A stretch of 64,000 nt of DNA from Mumia sp. zg.B17 (GTDB lineage Bacteria > Actinomycetota > Actinomycetes > Propionibacteriales > Nocardioidaceae), in assembly GCF_019550915.1 (NCBI RefSeq), contig NZ_JAHWCI010000006.1, positions 248,001 through 312,000 of the forward strand, written 5' to 3'. The notes under the pieces are model-generated. The model was not told where the DNA came from. It saw nothing but the letters and a program-made list of their open reading frames with translations, and searched no databases. A program made the position numbers and the translations under genes. Shown here one piece after another: positions 55,473-63,907 of the stretch; within the stretch, counting starts at the first letter, position 1, and each line of letters begins with the position of its first letter.

Positions 55473-57497
55473 GTGACGACACTCGACGACGATCTGCTCG
55501 TAGGACGAGTGCTCGACGGTCGCTACCACCTGCGCAAGATCCTCGCCCGCGGCGGCATGGGCACCGTCCTGCTCGCCACCGACACGCGCCTCGACCGTAC
55601 CGTCGCGGTGAAGGTGATGCAGTCCGGTCCCGACGCCGACGGCTTCACCACGCGCCTCCAGGGCGAGGCACGGGCCGCAGCCCGCCTCAGCCACCCCAAC
55701 GTCGTCGCGGTGTTCGACCAGGGGGCCGACCTGGGGCTCCTGTACCTCGTCATGGAGTACGTCGCCGGCCACACTCTCCGCGACGTGATCAGCCGCGAGG
55801 CCCCGCTGCCCCCTCGCCGCGTGCTCACTCTCGTCGAGCCGCTGCTGCTGGCGCTCTCGGCGGCGCACGACGCACGGATGATCCACCGCGACGTGAAGCC
55901 CGAGAACGTCCTCATCACCCCCGACGGACAGCTCAAGGTCGCCGACTTCGGCCTCGCCCGGGCGATCAGCTCTGACTCCCAGGCGACGGGCGGCGTCCTG
56001 GTCGGGTCCGTCTCGTACCTCGCCCCCGAGCTCGTCCTCAACGAGGCCGCCGACGCCCGCTGCGACGTCTACGCGGTCGGCGCGATGATGTTCGAGATGC
56101 TGACCGGCTCCAAGCCGCACACCGGTGAGACCCCGCTCCAGGTCGCCTACCAGCACGTCCACGCCGACGTCCCCGCGCCGTCGACCCTGGTGGCCGGCAT
56201 CCCGCCGTACGTCGATGCGCTGGTCGCCCGCGCGACAGCGCGCGACCGCGACCAGCGCTCCGCCGACGCCCGGGTCCTCCTCCACCAGGTGCGCAGAGTC
56301 CGGTCCGCGTTGGAGGCTGACGTCGCCGACGACGTCGAGCTCACCCAGGACCTGCGTCTGCACAAGATCGTGATGGCTCCGAGCGACGAGATCCCGCACC
56401 ACCCGACGGAGGCGATGACGGCCCTCGCGCCCGCCGACGCCGCGCACGACCACTGGGGGCCGCGCGACCCCTCCGCGGACGCGCCGACGACGGTGGCGTC
56501 GTACGCCGACGGTGACCACGGCGGCTACGAGGCGACCCGGACCGTCACCCGCGACGCGTCCGGCATCCCCTCAGCGCCCGCGTCTCCCCCGTCGACGCCC
56601 CGCGGCGGACCACGGAGCCGGCGCGGGCGACTCCTGCTCGTCGGAGTCCTCCTCGTCGCGCTCCTCGCGGCGGGCGCCGGCTGGTGGTACGGCGTGGCGC
56701 GCTACGACTCCGCACCCGACCTCGTCGGGCTGCCGCTCGCCGAGGCGCGCGCCGAGGGAGAGCGCGCGGGCTACGTGGTCGAGACAGGCGGTGACTCCTA
56801 CAGCGAGACGGTCGCCCGCGGGTCGGTCGTCTCCACCGACCCCGGTCCCGGCGGACGAATCCTTCCCGACGGCACGCTGACGCTCACCGTGTCCAAGGGC
56901 AAAGAGCGCTACCCCCTCCCCGACCTCGAAGGCATGTCCGAGAGCGAGGCGGAGCAGGCGCTGGCCGACATCAAGGCCGTCGTCGGTCAGGTGGACCGCA
57001 AGTACGACGACTCCGTCGAGCTCGGTGACGTGATCGCCGTCTCGTTGCCGGTCGGACGGATGATCCGGCCCGACACCGAGGTCGACCTGGTGGTGAGCAA
57101 GGGACGGCGCCCGGTCAAGGTGACCGACTACACCGGCAAGCCGGTCGACCGGGCTCAGCAGGAGCTTGAGAAGGCGGGCTTCGAGGTCGAGGTCACGCGG
57201 GTCAACGACGACGAGGTCCCCAAGGACGAGGTCATGAGTCAGGACCCCTCGGGCGGCACGGCCTACAAGGGCGACACTGTCACGCTCACGGTCTCCGACG
57301 GTCGCGAGCCCATCGAGGTCCCCGGCGTGGTCGGCAAGAACGTCGATGACGCGCGGGCCATCCTGGAGGCCGCCGGCTTCGTGGTCGAGGTCGAGAAGGA
57401 GCGCATCCACTTCGGGAGCAACCTGGTCTCCCGGCAGTCGCCGGGCGGTGGCGACGAGGCTCCGCCCGGGTCCACGATCATCCTCAGGATCGTTTGA
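55473..57497 (+). CDS. pknL: PknL-like serine/threonine kinase with four PASTA domains
   Basis: A 674-residue transmembrane kinase. Kinase domain about 17-280: glycine loop ARGGMGTV, K47 in VAVKVM, HRDVKPEN (138-145), DFG (158-160) and SYLAPE. A linker rich in Pro, Ser and Asp leads to one helix (about 386-406) and four PASTA repeats (about 412-674) that should sense muropeptides or lipid II. GTG 55473 is chosen since GAGGAGG lies 5 nt upstream; GTG 55467 overlaps that site. The position next to the Rv2175c homologue supports PknL identity. Confidence 0.93.
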   Translation: MTTLDDDLLVGRVLDGRYHLRKILARGGMGTVLLATDTRLDRTVAVKVMQSGPDADGFTTRLQGEARAAARLSHPNVVAVFDQGADLGLLYLVMEYVAGHTLRDVISREAPLPPRRVLTLVEPLLLALSAAHDARMIHRDVKPENVLITPDGQLKVADFGLARAISSDSQATGGVLVGSVSYLAPELVLNEAADARCDVYAVGAMMFEMLTGSKPHTGETPLQVAYQHVHADVPAPSTLVAGIPPYVDALVARATARDRDQRSADARVLLHQVRRVRSALEADVADDVELTQDLRLHKIVMAPSDEIPHHPTEAMTALAPADAAHDHWGPRDPSADAPTTVASYADGDHGGYEATRTVTRDASGIPSAPASPPSTPRGGPRSRRGRLLLVGVLLVALLAAGAGWWYGVARYDSAPDLVGLPLAEARAEGERAGYVVETGGDSYSETVARGSVVSTDPGPGGRILPDGTLTLTVSKGKERYPLPDLEGMSESEAEQALADIKAVVGQVDRKYDDSVELGDVIAVSLPVGRMIRPDTEVDLVVSKGRRPVKVTDYTGKPVDRAQQELEKAGFEVEVTRVNDDEVPKDEVMSQDPSGGTAYKGDTVTLTVSDGREPIEVPGVVGKNVDDARAILEAAGFVVEVEKERIHFGSNLVSRQSPGGGDEAPPGSTIILRIV

Positions 57498-57511
57498 CCG
57501 GTCCATCGGTC

Positions 57512-57535
57512 GTCGTACCGTCCGGACGGTACGAC
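57512..57535. promoter_or_regulatory. Perfect 24-bp palindrome between pknL and nfo
   Basis: A 12+12-bp perfect inverted repeat without a loop (GTCGTACCGTCC and its complement) starts 15 nt after the pknL stop and ends 1 nt before the nfo -10 box. It may be a pknL terminator, an nfo operator, or both. It does not match an actinobacterial LexA box. Confidence 0.6.
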
Positions 57536-57536
57536 C

Positions 57537-57542
57537 TAAGAT
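57537..57542 (+). promoter_or_regulatory. -10 element of a leaderless nfo promoter
   Basis: TAAGAT, 7 nt before GTG 57550. Confidence 0.5.
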
Positions 57543-57549
57543 GGTCGGC

Positions 57550-58437
57550 GTGCCGAACCCCTCCCCCTCTGCCCCCGTCACGCACGCCCGCAACCCTCTG
57601 GGGGCGCACATCGCCGTCGGAGCCGGGCTCGCCCGAGGTGCGTGGACGACCATGCGCGCCCTCGGGGCCGACACGCTCCAGGTCTTCGCCGGGAACCCGC
57701 GTGGATGGGCGGCGTCGGCGGGCAACCCGGGCCAGGACGCCGCGTTCCGCCAGCGGTGCGAGGACGAGGACGTGCCGGCGTTCGTCCACGCGCCGTACCT
57801 GGTGAATCTCGGCAGCCCGAACCCCACGACGTACGAGAGGTCGATCGCCGCGGTCGCGCACAACCTCGGACGCACCGCCGCCATCGGGGCGCAGGGTCTG
57901 GTCGTCCACACCGGGTCCTGCGTCGACGACGGGGCGTACGACACGGGCCTCAAGCAGGTGCGCGAAGGGCTTCTTCCGCTCCTCGACGCGCTCCCGGATG
58001 ACGGCCCACGACTGCTCCTCGAGCCCACCGCCGGACAGGGGCGATCGCTCTGCGCCCGGGTCGACGACCTCGAGCCCTATCTCGACATCCTCGAACACCA
58101 CCCTCGCCTCGGCATCTGCCTCGACACGTGCCACGCCTTCGCGGCCGGCGAGCCGCTCGACGAGCCAGACGGGGTCGCCACAACCCTCGAACGCCTGGTG
58201 AAGATCGCCGGGCCGGGTCGGCTGGCGCTGGTCCATGCCAACGACTCGATGGACGTGCGGGGGAGCTTCAAGGACCGGCACGAGCGGATCGGGCAGGGGC
58301 ACATCGGGACGGAGGCGTTCGCGGCGCTGCTCGCGCACCCGGCGACTGCGGGCGTGCCGTTCGTGCTCGAGACACCGGGGGGCGACGCCGCGACCGCCGA
58401 GGATCTCGTCCTGCTCGCCGGGCTCCGCGACCGCTAA
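57550..58437 (+). CDS. nfo: Endonuclease IV (AP endonuclease family 2)
   Basis: A 295-residue Zn enzyme that cuts DNA 5' of abasic sites. The metal ligands appear as VHAPYLVNLGS, VVHTGSC, LLEPTAGQG, CLDTCHAFAAG, LVHANDSMDV, DRHERIGQGHIG and VLETPGG. The fold starts at GAHIAVGAGLARGAW. GTG 57550 is taken because it follows a -10 box by 7 nt; ATG 57541 lies inside that box. The TAA stop touches the 21-bp repeat array. Confidence 0.95.
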   Translation: MPNPSPSAPVTHARNPLGAHIAVGAGLARGAWTTMRALGADTLQVFAGNPRGWAASAGNPGQDAAFRQRCEDEDVPAFVHAPYLVNLGSPNPTTYERSIAAVAHNLGRTAAIGAQGLVVHTGSCVDDGAYDTGLKQVREGLLPLLDALPDDGPRLLLEPTAGQGRSLCARVDDLEPYLDILEHHPRLGICLDTCHAFAAGEPLDEPDGVATTLERLVKIAGPGRLALVHANDSMDVRGSFKDRHERIGQGHIGTEAFAALLAHPATAGVPFVLETPGGDAATAEDLVLLAGLRDR

Positions 58438-58685
58438 CTTCCTCCGCCCGCGGGTCACCCTCTCGCAGTCGCGAGTCACCATCTCGCGCCCGCGAGTCAC
58501 AGTCGAACTCCGGGAACTGACCCACGAACACCAAAGACTGACCCGCTAGCGCAAGAAACTGACCCGCGGGCGGAAGGGGGTGACCCGCGGGCGGAAGGAG
58601 GTGACCCGCGGGCGCAAGAAACTGACCCGCGAGCGGAAGAGGGTGACCCGCGAGCGCCAGGGACTGACCCGCGGGCAGTCAGCGA
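58437..58685. repeat. 21-bp repeat array: 3 inverted and 8 direct units filling a convergent spacer
   Basis: Eight head-to-tail units of exactly 21 bp, consensus TGACCCGCGGGCGGAAGAGG plus one base, start at 58518, 58539, 58560, 58581, 58602, 58623, 58644 and 58665. On the left three units of the same sequence run in the opposite direction (58437-58457, 58458-58478, 58479-58499), joined by 18 nt (58500-58517). The first unit starts on the last base of the nfo stop and the last covers the pyridoxal kinase stop. The two arms can pair into a long cruciform or RNA stem. Each unit contains CCCGCGGG or a variant. In frame it would read (V/L)TRGRKK. Confidence 0.92.
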
Positions 58686-59536
58686 AGGCGCTCGACCGCG
58701 AACTCCATCGGCGGGTCGGCGATGACATCCTGCGCGGCCACCACTTCCATCTCCCGCGCCCCGGTACGGCGGGTGTGCTCGAGGATGCCGAAGATCGACG
58801 AGGCGACCGTGCCCAGCGCACCGGGCACGTCCATGTCCGACTGCAGGAGGCGGCCGAGGAACATCGACGTCGTCGCGTCGCCGGATCCGGCGACCACGTT
58901 CATCTCCAGCTTCGGCGTGGTCACCACGTACGCCCCCGTGTCGTCGACGGCCACCATCGAGATGGTCTTCTCGCTGGGGTCGAACACCTCGACCGAGGTC
59001 ACGAGCACGATGCGGGGTCCACGCGCGCGCAACGCGTCGACGGCCGCCAGCAGCGCATCGAGGGAGCCGACCTCGGCGCCGGTCAGCAGCTCGAGCTCGA
59101 ACTGGTTGGGCGTGGTGATGTCGGCCGCGGGGACGATCCGGTCGCGCATCAGCTCCGCGATGCCCGGTCGCACGTAGACGCCGCGTCCGCGGTCGCCGAT
59201 CACCGGGTCCGCGCAGTAGACGGCACGTGGGCTGGCCGCCTTGACCTGCGCGACGGCATCGAGGATGACCTCGGCGATCTCAGGCGCCCCCTGGTAGCCG
59301 GAGAGGACCGCGTCGAGGGAGGGGAACACTCCCCGCTCGGCGACACCGGTGATGACGTCGGCGACCTGGGACGCCTCGAAGACGGTGCCACGCCAGACGC
59401 CGTAGCCGGAGTGGTTGGAGAACGCGACCGTGTTGACCGGCCATGTATCGACGCCGAGGCGCTGGAGCGGGAAGACGGCCGAGCTGTTGCCTGCGTGGCC
59501 GTACGCGACGGAGGACTGGATCGAGAGCACCTGCAC
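58679..59536 (-). CDS. pdxY: Pyridoxal kinase (PdxY/PdxK type)
   Basis: A 285-residue ribokinase-fold enzyme that phosphorylates pyridoxal to PLP. Motifs: VLSIQSSVAYGHAGNSSAVFPLQ, GYQGAPEIAEVI, YCADPVIGDRGRGVYV, TPNQFELELLTG and VAGSGDATTSMFLGRLL, the last holding the anion hole and catalytic Asp. GTG 59536 follows TACGCT by 7 nt. The stop is inside the last unit of the 21-bp array. Confidence 0.93.
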   Translation of the reverse strand: MQVLSIQSSVAYGHAGNSSAVFPLQRLGVDTWPVNTVAFSNHSGYGVWRGTVFEASQVADVITGVAERGVFPSLDAVLSGYQGAPEIAEVILDAVAQVKAASPRAVYCADPVIGDRGRGVYVRPGIAELMRDRIVPAADITTPNQFELELLTGAEVGSLDALLAAVDALRARGPRIVLVTSVEVFDPSEKTISMVAVDDTGAYVVTTPKLEMNVVAGSGDATTSMFLGRLLQSDMDVPGALGTVASSIFGILEHTRRTGAREMEVVAAQDVIADPPMEFAVERLR

Positions 59537-59543
59537 GAAGCAC

Positions 59544-59549
59544 AGCGTA
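59544..59549 (-). promoter_or_regulatory. -10 element of a leaderless promoter (pyridoxal kinase)
   Basis: TACGCT, 7 nt before GTG 59536. Confidence 0.5.
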
Positions 59550-59623
59550 CGACCTGTCGAGCCGACGGGCGGTGCCGACCGACTCTCCACCGACGAGGCC
59601 GGGCGGCCTGCGGCGTACGGAAG

Positions 59624-60958
59624 TCAGCGTGCGCGCAGCATCTCCGCGACGAGGAACGCCAGCTCGAGGGACTGGGCACGGTTGAGGCGCGGGTCGCAGA
59701 GCGTCTCGTAACGGTGCGTGAGGTCTGCCGCGACGAGCTTGCCGCCACCACCGACGCACTCGGTCACGTCGTCACCGGTGAGCTCGACGTGGACGCCGCC
59801 CGGCCAGGTCCCGAGCGCCCGGTGCACCTCGAAGAAGCCGCGCACCTCGTCGATCACGTCGTCGAACTCGCGCGTCTTGTAGCCGTTGTCCGTGGCGAAG
59901 GTGTTGCCGTGCATCGGGTCGCTGATCCACGCGACCTGGACGCCGGCGGCGTGGACCTTCTCCACGAGCACGGGCAGCAGGTCGCGGATCCGGTCGGCAC
60001 CGAAGCGGGTCACGAAGGTCAGCTTGCCGGGGATGTTCTCCGGGTTGAGCTTGTGCGCGTACGCGAGGGCGTCGTCGGGTGACGTCGTCGGGCCGAGCTT
60101 GATGCCGACCGGGTTGGCGATCCTGCTGAGGAGCTCGACGTGCGCCCCGTCGAGCTGGCGGGTCCGCTCGCCGATCCACAGGAAGTGCCCGGAGACGTCG
60201 TAGAGGTGACCGGTGCGCGAGTCGACGCGGGTGAGCGCCTGCTCGTACTCCAGGAGGAGCGCCTCGTGGGACGAGTAGAAGTCGACGGTGTGGAACTCGT
60301 CGGGGTCGACCCCGATCGCGTCCATGAAGGCGAGCGCCTTGTCGATCTCGTTGCCGATCGTCTCGTACTTGGTGCCCACCGGGCTGTTGCGGACGAAGTC
60401 GGAGTTCCAGGCGTGCATCTTGCGCAGGTCGGCGTAGCCGCCCTGGGTGAAGGCGCGGGCGAGGTTCAGGGTGGCGGCCGACGCGTGGTAGACCTCGAGC
60501 AGACGCTGCGGGTCGTGGGCCCGCGCCTCGGGCGTGAACTCGAAGCCGTTGACCGCGTCGCCGCGGTAGGCCGGCAGCGTCACACCGTCGCGGGTCTCGG
60601 TGTCGCTCGAGCGCGGCTTGGCGTACTGCCCGGCGATCCTCCCGATCTTGACGACCGGCACGCTCGCGGCATAGGTGAGCACGACGGCCATCGACAGCAG
60701 GACGCGCAGCTTGTTGCGGATGTTGTCGGCGTTGACGCCGTCGAAGGTCTCGGCGCAGTCACCACCCTGCAGCACGAACGCCTCACCGCGCGCCACGGCG
60801 CCCAGCTTGTCGCGCAGCTGGTCGGCCTCGCCGGCGAACACCAGCGGCGGCATCCCCCGCAGTCGCTGCACCGCGGCGTCACGGGCCGCGGGGTCAGCGT
60901 ACGTCGGCTGCTGCGCGGGGCCCATGGCGCGCAGGGCTTCGAGGCTCGGGATGCTCAC
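59624..60958 (-). CDS. aroG: 3-deoxy-7-phosphoheptulonate synthase, class II
   Basis: A 444-residue plant-type DAHP synthase that joins PEP and erythrose 4-phosphate, the first step of the shikimate pathway. The metal Cys is C68 in QGGDCAETF; other ligands lie in WISDPMHGNTF and VHVELTGDDVTECVGG. RIAGQYAKPRS and YEQALTR are typical. GTG 60958 follows TACCCT by 6 nt; a longer reading to ATG 60985 would span the promoter. Gene order matches aroG (Rv2178c). Confidence 0.96.
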   Translation of the reverse strand: MSIPSLEALRAMGPAQQPTYADPAARDAAVQRLRGMPPLVFAGEADQLRDKLGAVARGEAFVLQGGDCAETFDGVNADNIRNKLRVLLSMAVVLTYAASVPVVKIGRIAGQYAKPRSSDTETRDGVTLPAYRGDAVNGFEFTPEARAHDPQRLLEVYHASAATLNLARAFTQGGYADLRKMHAWNSDFVRNSPVGTKYETIGNEIDKALAFMDAIGVDPDEFHTVDFYSSHEALLLEYEQALTRVDSRTGHLYDVSGHFLWIGERTRQLDGAHVELLSRIANPVGIKLGPTTSPDDALAYAHKLNPENIPGKLTFVTRFGADRIRDLLPVLVEKVHAAGVQVAWISDPMHGNTFATDNGYKTREFDDVIDEVRGFFEVHRALGTWPGGVHVELTGDDVTECVGGGGKLVAADLTHRYETLCDPRLNRAQSLELAFLVAEMLRAR

Positions 60959-60964
60959 GATCCC

Positions 60965-60970
60965 AGGGTA
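60965..60970 (-). promoter_or_regulatory. -10 element of a leaderless aroG promoter
   Basis: TACCCT, 6 nt before GTG 60958. Confidence 0.5.
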
Positions 60971-61020
60971 CGACGCCCCGCCCACGGGGCTCTCCCGGTC
61001 CCGGTCGGCGGGACGAGCCG

Positions 61021-62046
61021 TCAGCCGAGCAGCGCCGCCACCTCGGCATACCGCTCGGGCGACACGGTCTTGAGCTGCCCCACCGCGTCGGCCAGCGGAA
61101 CCCGGGTGATGTCGTCACCCCGCAGGGCGACCATCGAGCCCCATGCCCCGTCGACGACCGCCTCGACGGCGTGAAGTCCGTAGCGGGTCCCGAGGCTGCG
61201 GTCGTACGCCGTCGGCGTGCCGCCGCGCTGCACGTGCCCGAGCACCGCGGCCCGGGTGCTGGGGTCTTGCGCCCGCGCGAACTCGGCGGCCAGCCAGTCA
61301 CCGACGCCACCGAGCTGGGTGTGTCCGAACGCATCGGTGCCGGCGTTGGCGAGCACCTCGGCACCATCCTCGGGGACCGCACCCTCAGCGACGACGACGA
61401 TGGGAGCACGTCCCCTCGCGACGACGCGGGCGCACCGCTCGAGGACATCGTCGACGACGACCGGCTGCTCCGGGATCAGGATGTCGTCGGCGCCACCGGC
61501 GAGACCGGCGCGCAGCGCGATCCAGCCCGCGTGCCGTCCCATCACCTCGAGGACGATCGGACGGTGGTGGGACTCGGCGGTGGTGCGAAGCCGGTCCACG
61601 GCCTCGGTCGCGATCACGACGGCGGTGTCGTGACCGAGCGTGATGTCGGTCGCGGAGAGGTCGTTGTCGATCGTCTTGGGCACTCCGACGACGGCGACGC
61701 CCTCGTCGGCGAGGGCGTGCGCCACCCCCAGGGTGTCCTCGCCCCCGATCGCGATGAGCGCGTCGCAGCCGGCGGAGTCGAGTCCTGCGCGCACCCTCGC
61801 GATCCCGTCGTCCATGGCGACCGGGTTCGTGCGCGAGGATCCGAGCATCGTGCCGCCGCGGTCGAGCAGGTCGGCGACGTCGTCCCAGCCGAGCGGGCGG
61901 GTGTCGACGTCGATCGGCCCCCGCCAGCCGTCACGGAAGCCGACGATCTCCATCGACGACTCCGACCGGGCACGGCCGACGATCGCTCTGAGGGCCGCGT
62001 TGAGACCGGGGCAGTCTCCGCCACCGGTCAGCACTCCGACTCGCAT
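61021..62046 (-). CDS. pfkA: 6-phosphofructokinase, probably pyrophosphate-dependent
   Basis: A 341-residue enzyme of the PfkA group. GGGDCPGLNAALRAIVG, VPKTIDNDLSATD and EVMGRHAGWIALRAG are family motifs. The phosphoryl-donor residues are D104 (in GGEDT, 101-105) and K124 (in PKTIDND). ATP enzymes have Gly at 104; Asp there with Lys at 124 is the pyrophosphate pattern, as in Amycolatopsis methanolica PFK. It would then act reversibly in glycolysis. ATG 62046 has a GGAAGGGGAG site. Confidence 0.9.
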   Translation of the reverse strand: MRVGVLTGGGDCPGLNAALRAIVGRARSESSMEIVGFRDGWRGPIDVDTRPLGWDDVADLLDRGGTMLGSSRTNPVAMDDGIARVRAGLDSAGCDALIAIGGEDTLGVAHALADEGVAVVGVPKTIDNDLSATDITLGHDTAVVIATEAVDRLRTTAESHHRPIVLEVMGRHAGWIALRAGLAGGADDILIPEQPVVVDDVLERCARVVARGRAPIVVVAEGAVPEDGAEVLANAGTDAFGHTQLGGVGDWLAAEFARAQDPSTRAAVLGHVQRGGTPTAYDRSLGTRYGLHAVEAVVDGAWGSMVALRGDDITRVPLADAVGQLKTVSPERYAEVAALLG

Positions 62047-62082
62047 GTGACTCCCCTTCCAGCGTCAGCGGCGGTGTGGTGG

Positions 62083-62727
62083 CTACTCGTCGAGCCCGCG
62101 CTCGATCGCGTAGCGGACCAGCTCGACCCGGTTGTGCAGCTGGAGCTTGCGCAAGGTGTTCTGGACGTGGTTCTGGACCGTACGGTGGCTCAGCACCAGG
62201 CGTTCGGCGATCTGCTTGTAGGTCAGACCCTTGGCGACGAGGCGCAGCACCTCGGTCTCCCGCTCGGTCAGGCGGGGCGCGTCCGGCTCGTCGGTCGGGG
62301 GTGCCTCCGACAGCCGGCGGTACTCGCCGAGCACGAGGCCCGCGAGCCCGGGCGTGAAGACCGATTCTCCACGAGCCACCGCCTGGACCGCGTCCAGCAG
62401 CGCCTCGCGTGACGCCGACTTGACGAGGTAGCCGCTCGCACCGGCCTTCACGGCGTCGAGGACGTCCTGCTGCTCGCCGGAGGCGCTCAGGACGAGGACC
62501 TTGGTGTCGAGCCCGCGCTGGGTCAGCGTCGCGGTCACCTCGACGCCGTCGGGAGCGGGGATGTTGAGGTCAAGCAGGAGGACCTCCGGCCGCGTGGCGA
62601 GCACCCGGTTGATCGCGTCGACGCCGTTGGCCGCGGTCGCGACCACGTCGAGGCCTGCCTCGGTCAGATCACGCGCGACGCCCTCCCGCCACAACGGGTG
62701 GTCGTCCACAACCATCACTCGCACCAT
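62083..62727 (-). CDS. NarL/LuxR-type response regulator (MacR-like)
   Basis: A 214-residue regulator. Receiver domain 1 to about 120: DD at 8-9, phosphorylation site D53 in LLLDLNIP, K105-type Lys in GYLVKSAS. The C-terminal LuxR helix-turn-helix is LTERETEVLRLVAKGLTYKQIAERL followed by SHRTVQNHVQNTLRKL. It is paired with the MacS-like kinase just upstream. ATG 62727 follows TAGGGT, overlapping the kinase stop, by 7 nt, so it could also be made alone. Confidence 0.92.
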   Translation of the reverse strand: MVRVMVVDDHPLWREGVARDLTEAGLDVVATAANGVDAINRVLATRPEVLLLDLNIPAPDGVEVTATLTQRGLDTKVLVLSASGEQQDVLDAVKAGASGYLVKSASREALLDAVQAVARGESVFTPGLAGLVLGEYRRLSEAPPTDEPDAPRLTERETEVLRLVAKGLTYKQIAERLVLSHRTVQNHVQNTLRKLQLHNRVELVRYAIERGLDE

Positions 62728-62734
62728 GGGCCGC

Positions 62735-62740
62735 ACCCTA
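62735..62740 (-). promoter_or_regulatory. -10 element of a leaderless promoter (response regulator)
   Basis: TAGGGT, 7 nt before ATG 62727; its first bases are the stop codon of the kinase gene. Confidence 0.4.
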
Positions 62741-63898
62741 TCGCGCGCCTGTGGGCCACGACACACGCGTCAGGGGTACGGAGAGCTCCCACTCGCACCC
62801 CTGTCCGCCGGTGTCGACGAGGTCAGCGCTCCCGCCCAGGTCACGCAGACGTCCCTTGATCGACGTGGCGACACCCATCCGGCCCTCGGCCTCCGCCTCC
62901 TCCAGCCGTCCTGACGGGATCCCGGGTCCGTCGTCGCGCACGCTCACGACCACCCGGTCGCCGACGGTCTCGAGCAGGATCCACGTGGACGGCTCCGGCC
63001 CGCCGTGGAGCGTGGTGTTGGCGCGGCACGCCCGGATGGCAGCGACCAGCTCCTCGACGACCTCCGCCGGAAGCATGACCGGACGGCTCGGCGTCGCGAC
63101 GCTCACCCGCGGCTCCGCCAGCGTGTCGAGGGCACGGCCCAGGTCGATCATCTGACCGTCGGTCGTCGGCTCGTCGCGTCCCCGGGACTGGATGAGACTC
63201 CGCAGCGCCAGCTCCTGCTCCCCCGCCAGACGCCCCAGCTCGGCGGCCTCGCCTCCGATCTCGTTGCCGCGTCGCTGGACCAGCGCGAGGATCTGGAGAA
63301 CGCCGTCGTGCACCGCGCGACCGAGCCGCTCGCGCTCGCTGGCCATCGCCGCCGCACGCTCGGCCTCGACCCTGCGCACCGCCGAGACCCTCAGGGCGTG
63401 GGCGCAGAAGCCGACGAGCATAGAGGCGAGGACCATCAGGAAGATGTTGCCGACGGTGGACGAGTTGACCGTCGGACGCATGGTGACGTCGACGGTCTGC
63501 ACGATGGCGGTGGCGAGCAGCCCTCCCGTGACCCCCCAGCGCACCGCCCAGCACACGACGACGGTGGTCACCCAGTAGGTGGTGAGGGTGAACGTGTGCT
63601 CGGCGAGCATCTCGGGCGTGTGGACGTACTGCGTCGAACGCAGGAGCGCCAGGGTGACCACCATGTCGACGATGAAGACCCACGTCGCGCGGTGGCGGGG
63701 CTCGTACAGCCACGTGACCACGCCCGACCAGATGACCATCACGCCGATGAGCAACCACGCTGCGACAGGATGCTCGAAGTCGCGCCAACGGGCGGCGTTG
63801 ACGCCGACGGCGTAGACCAGCGTCACGGCCCGCAGGACGGTGAGGACACGGTAGAACTGGTCGTCGACCTGCTGCGCAGCGCGCGTCACGCGGTCCAT
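62738..63898 (-). CDS. MacS-like sensor histidine kinase
   Basis: A 386-residue kinase. Five or six N-terminal helices (about 18-170) form the MacS-type membrane sensor. A HisKA_3-like segment follows with the phospho-acceptor H197 in LGRAVHDGVLQIL. The ATPase domain has CRANTTLHG (N box region) and RDDGPGIPSGR. The N box is less typical than in NarX-type kinases, as is usual in this family. In Streptomyces MacRS affects morphology and antibiotic output; the signal is unknown. It lies next to the cognate regulator. Confidence 0.88.
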   Translation of the reverse strand: MDRVTRAAQQVDDQFYRVLTVLRAVTLVYAVGVNAARWRDFEHPVAAWLLIGVMVIWSGVVTWLYEPRHRATWVFIVDMVVTLALLRSTQYVHTPEMLAEHTFTLTTYWVTTVVVCWAVRWGVTGGLLATAIVQTVDVTMRPTVNSSTVGNIFLMVLASMLVGFCAHALRVSAVRRVEAERAAAMASERERLGRAVHDGVLQILALVQRRGNEIGGEAAELGRLAGEQELALRSLIQSRGRDEPTTDGQMIDLGRALDTLAEPRVSVATPSRPVMLPAEVVEELVAAIRACRANTTLHGGPEPSTWILLETVGDRVVVSVRDDGPGIPSGRLEEAEAEGRMGVATSIKGRLRDLGGSADLVDTGGQGCEWELSVPLTRVSWPTGAR

Positions 63899-63907
63899 GC
63901 TCGCGGC

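Noticed and set aside
57512-57535. LexA (SOS) box before nfo
   Set aside because: The actinobacterial LexA site is a TCGAAC/GTTCGA-type palindrome with a 4-nt spacer; this palindrome has a different sequence and no spacer.
58437-58685. CRISPR array at the 21-bp repeats
   Set aside because: Units are directly adjacent with no unique spacers, the repeat is too short, orientation flips midway, and no cas gene is present.
59537-59590. Longer start for the pyridoxal kinase
   Set aside because: The extension crosses the -10 box, and the family normally begins at VLSIQSSVAYGHAGN.
58580-60082. 500-codon plus-strand gene starting in the VTRGRK repeats
   Set aside because: Most of it is antisense to the pyridoxal kinase and DAHP synthase genes. 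The repeat part is open because each unit is 21 bp, a multiple of three.
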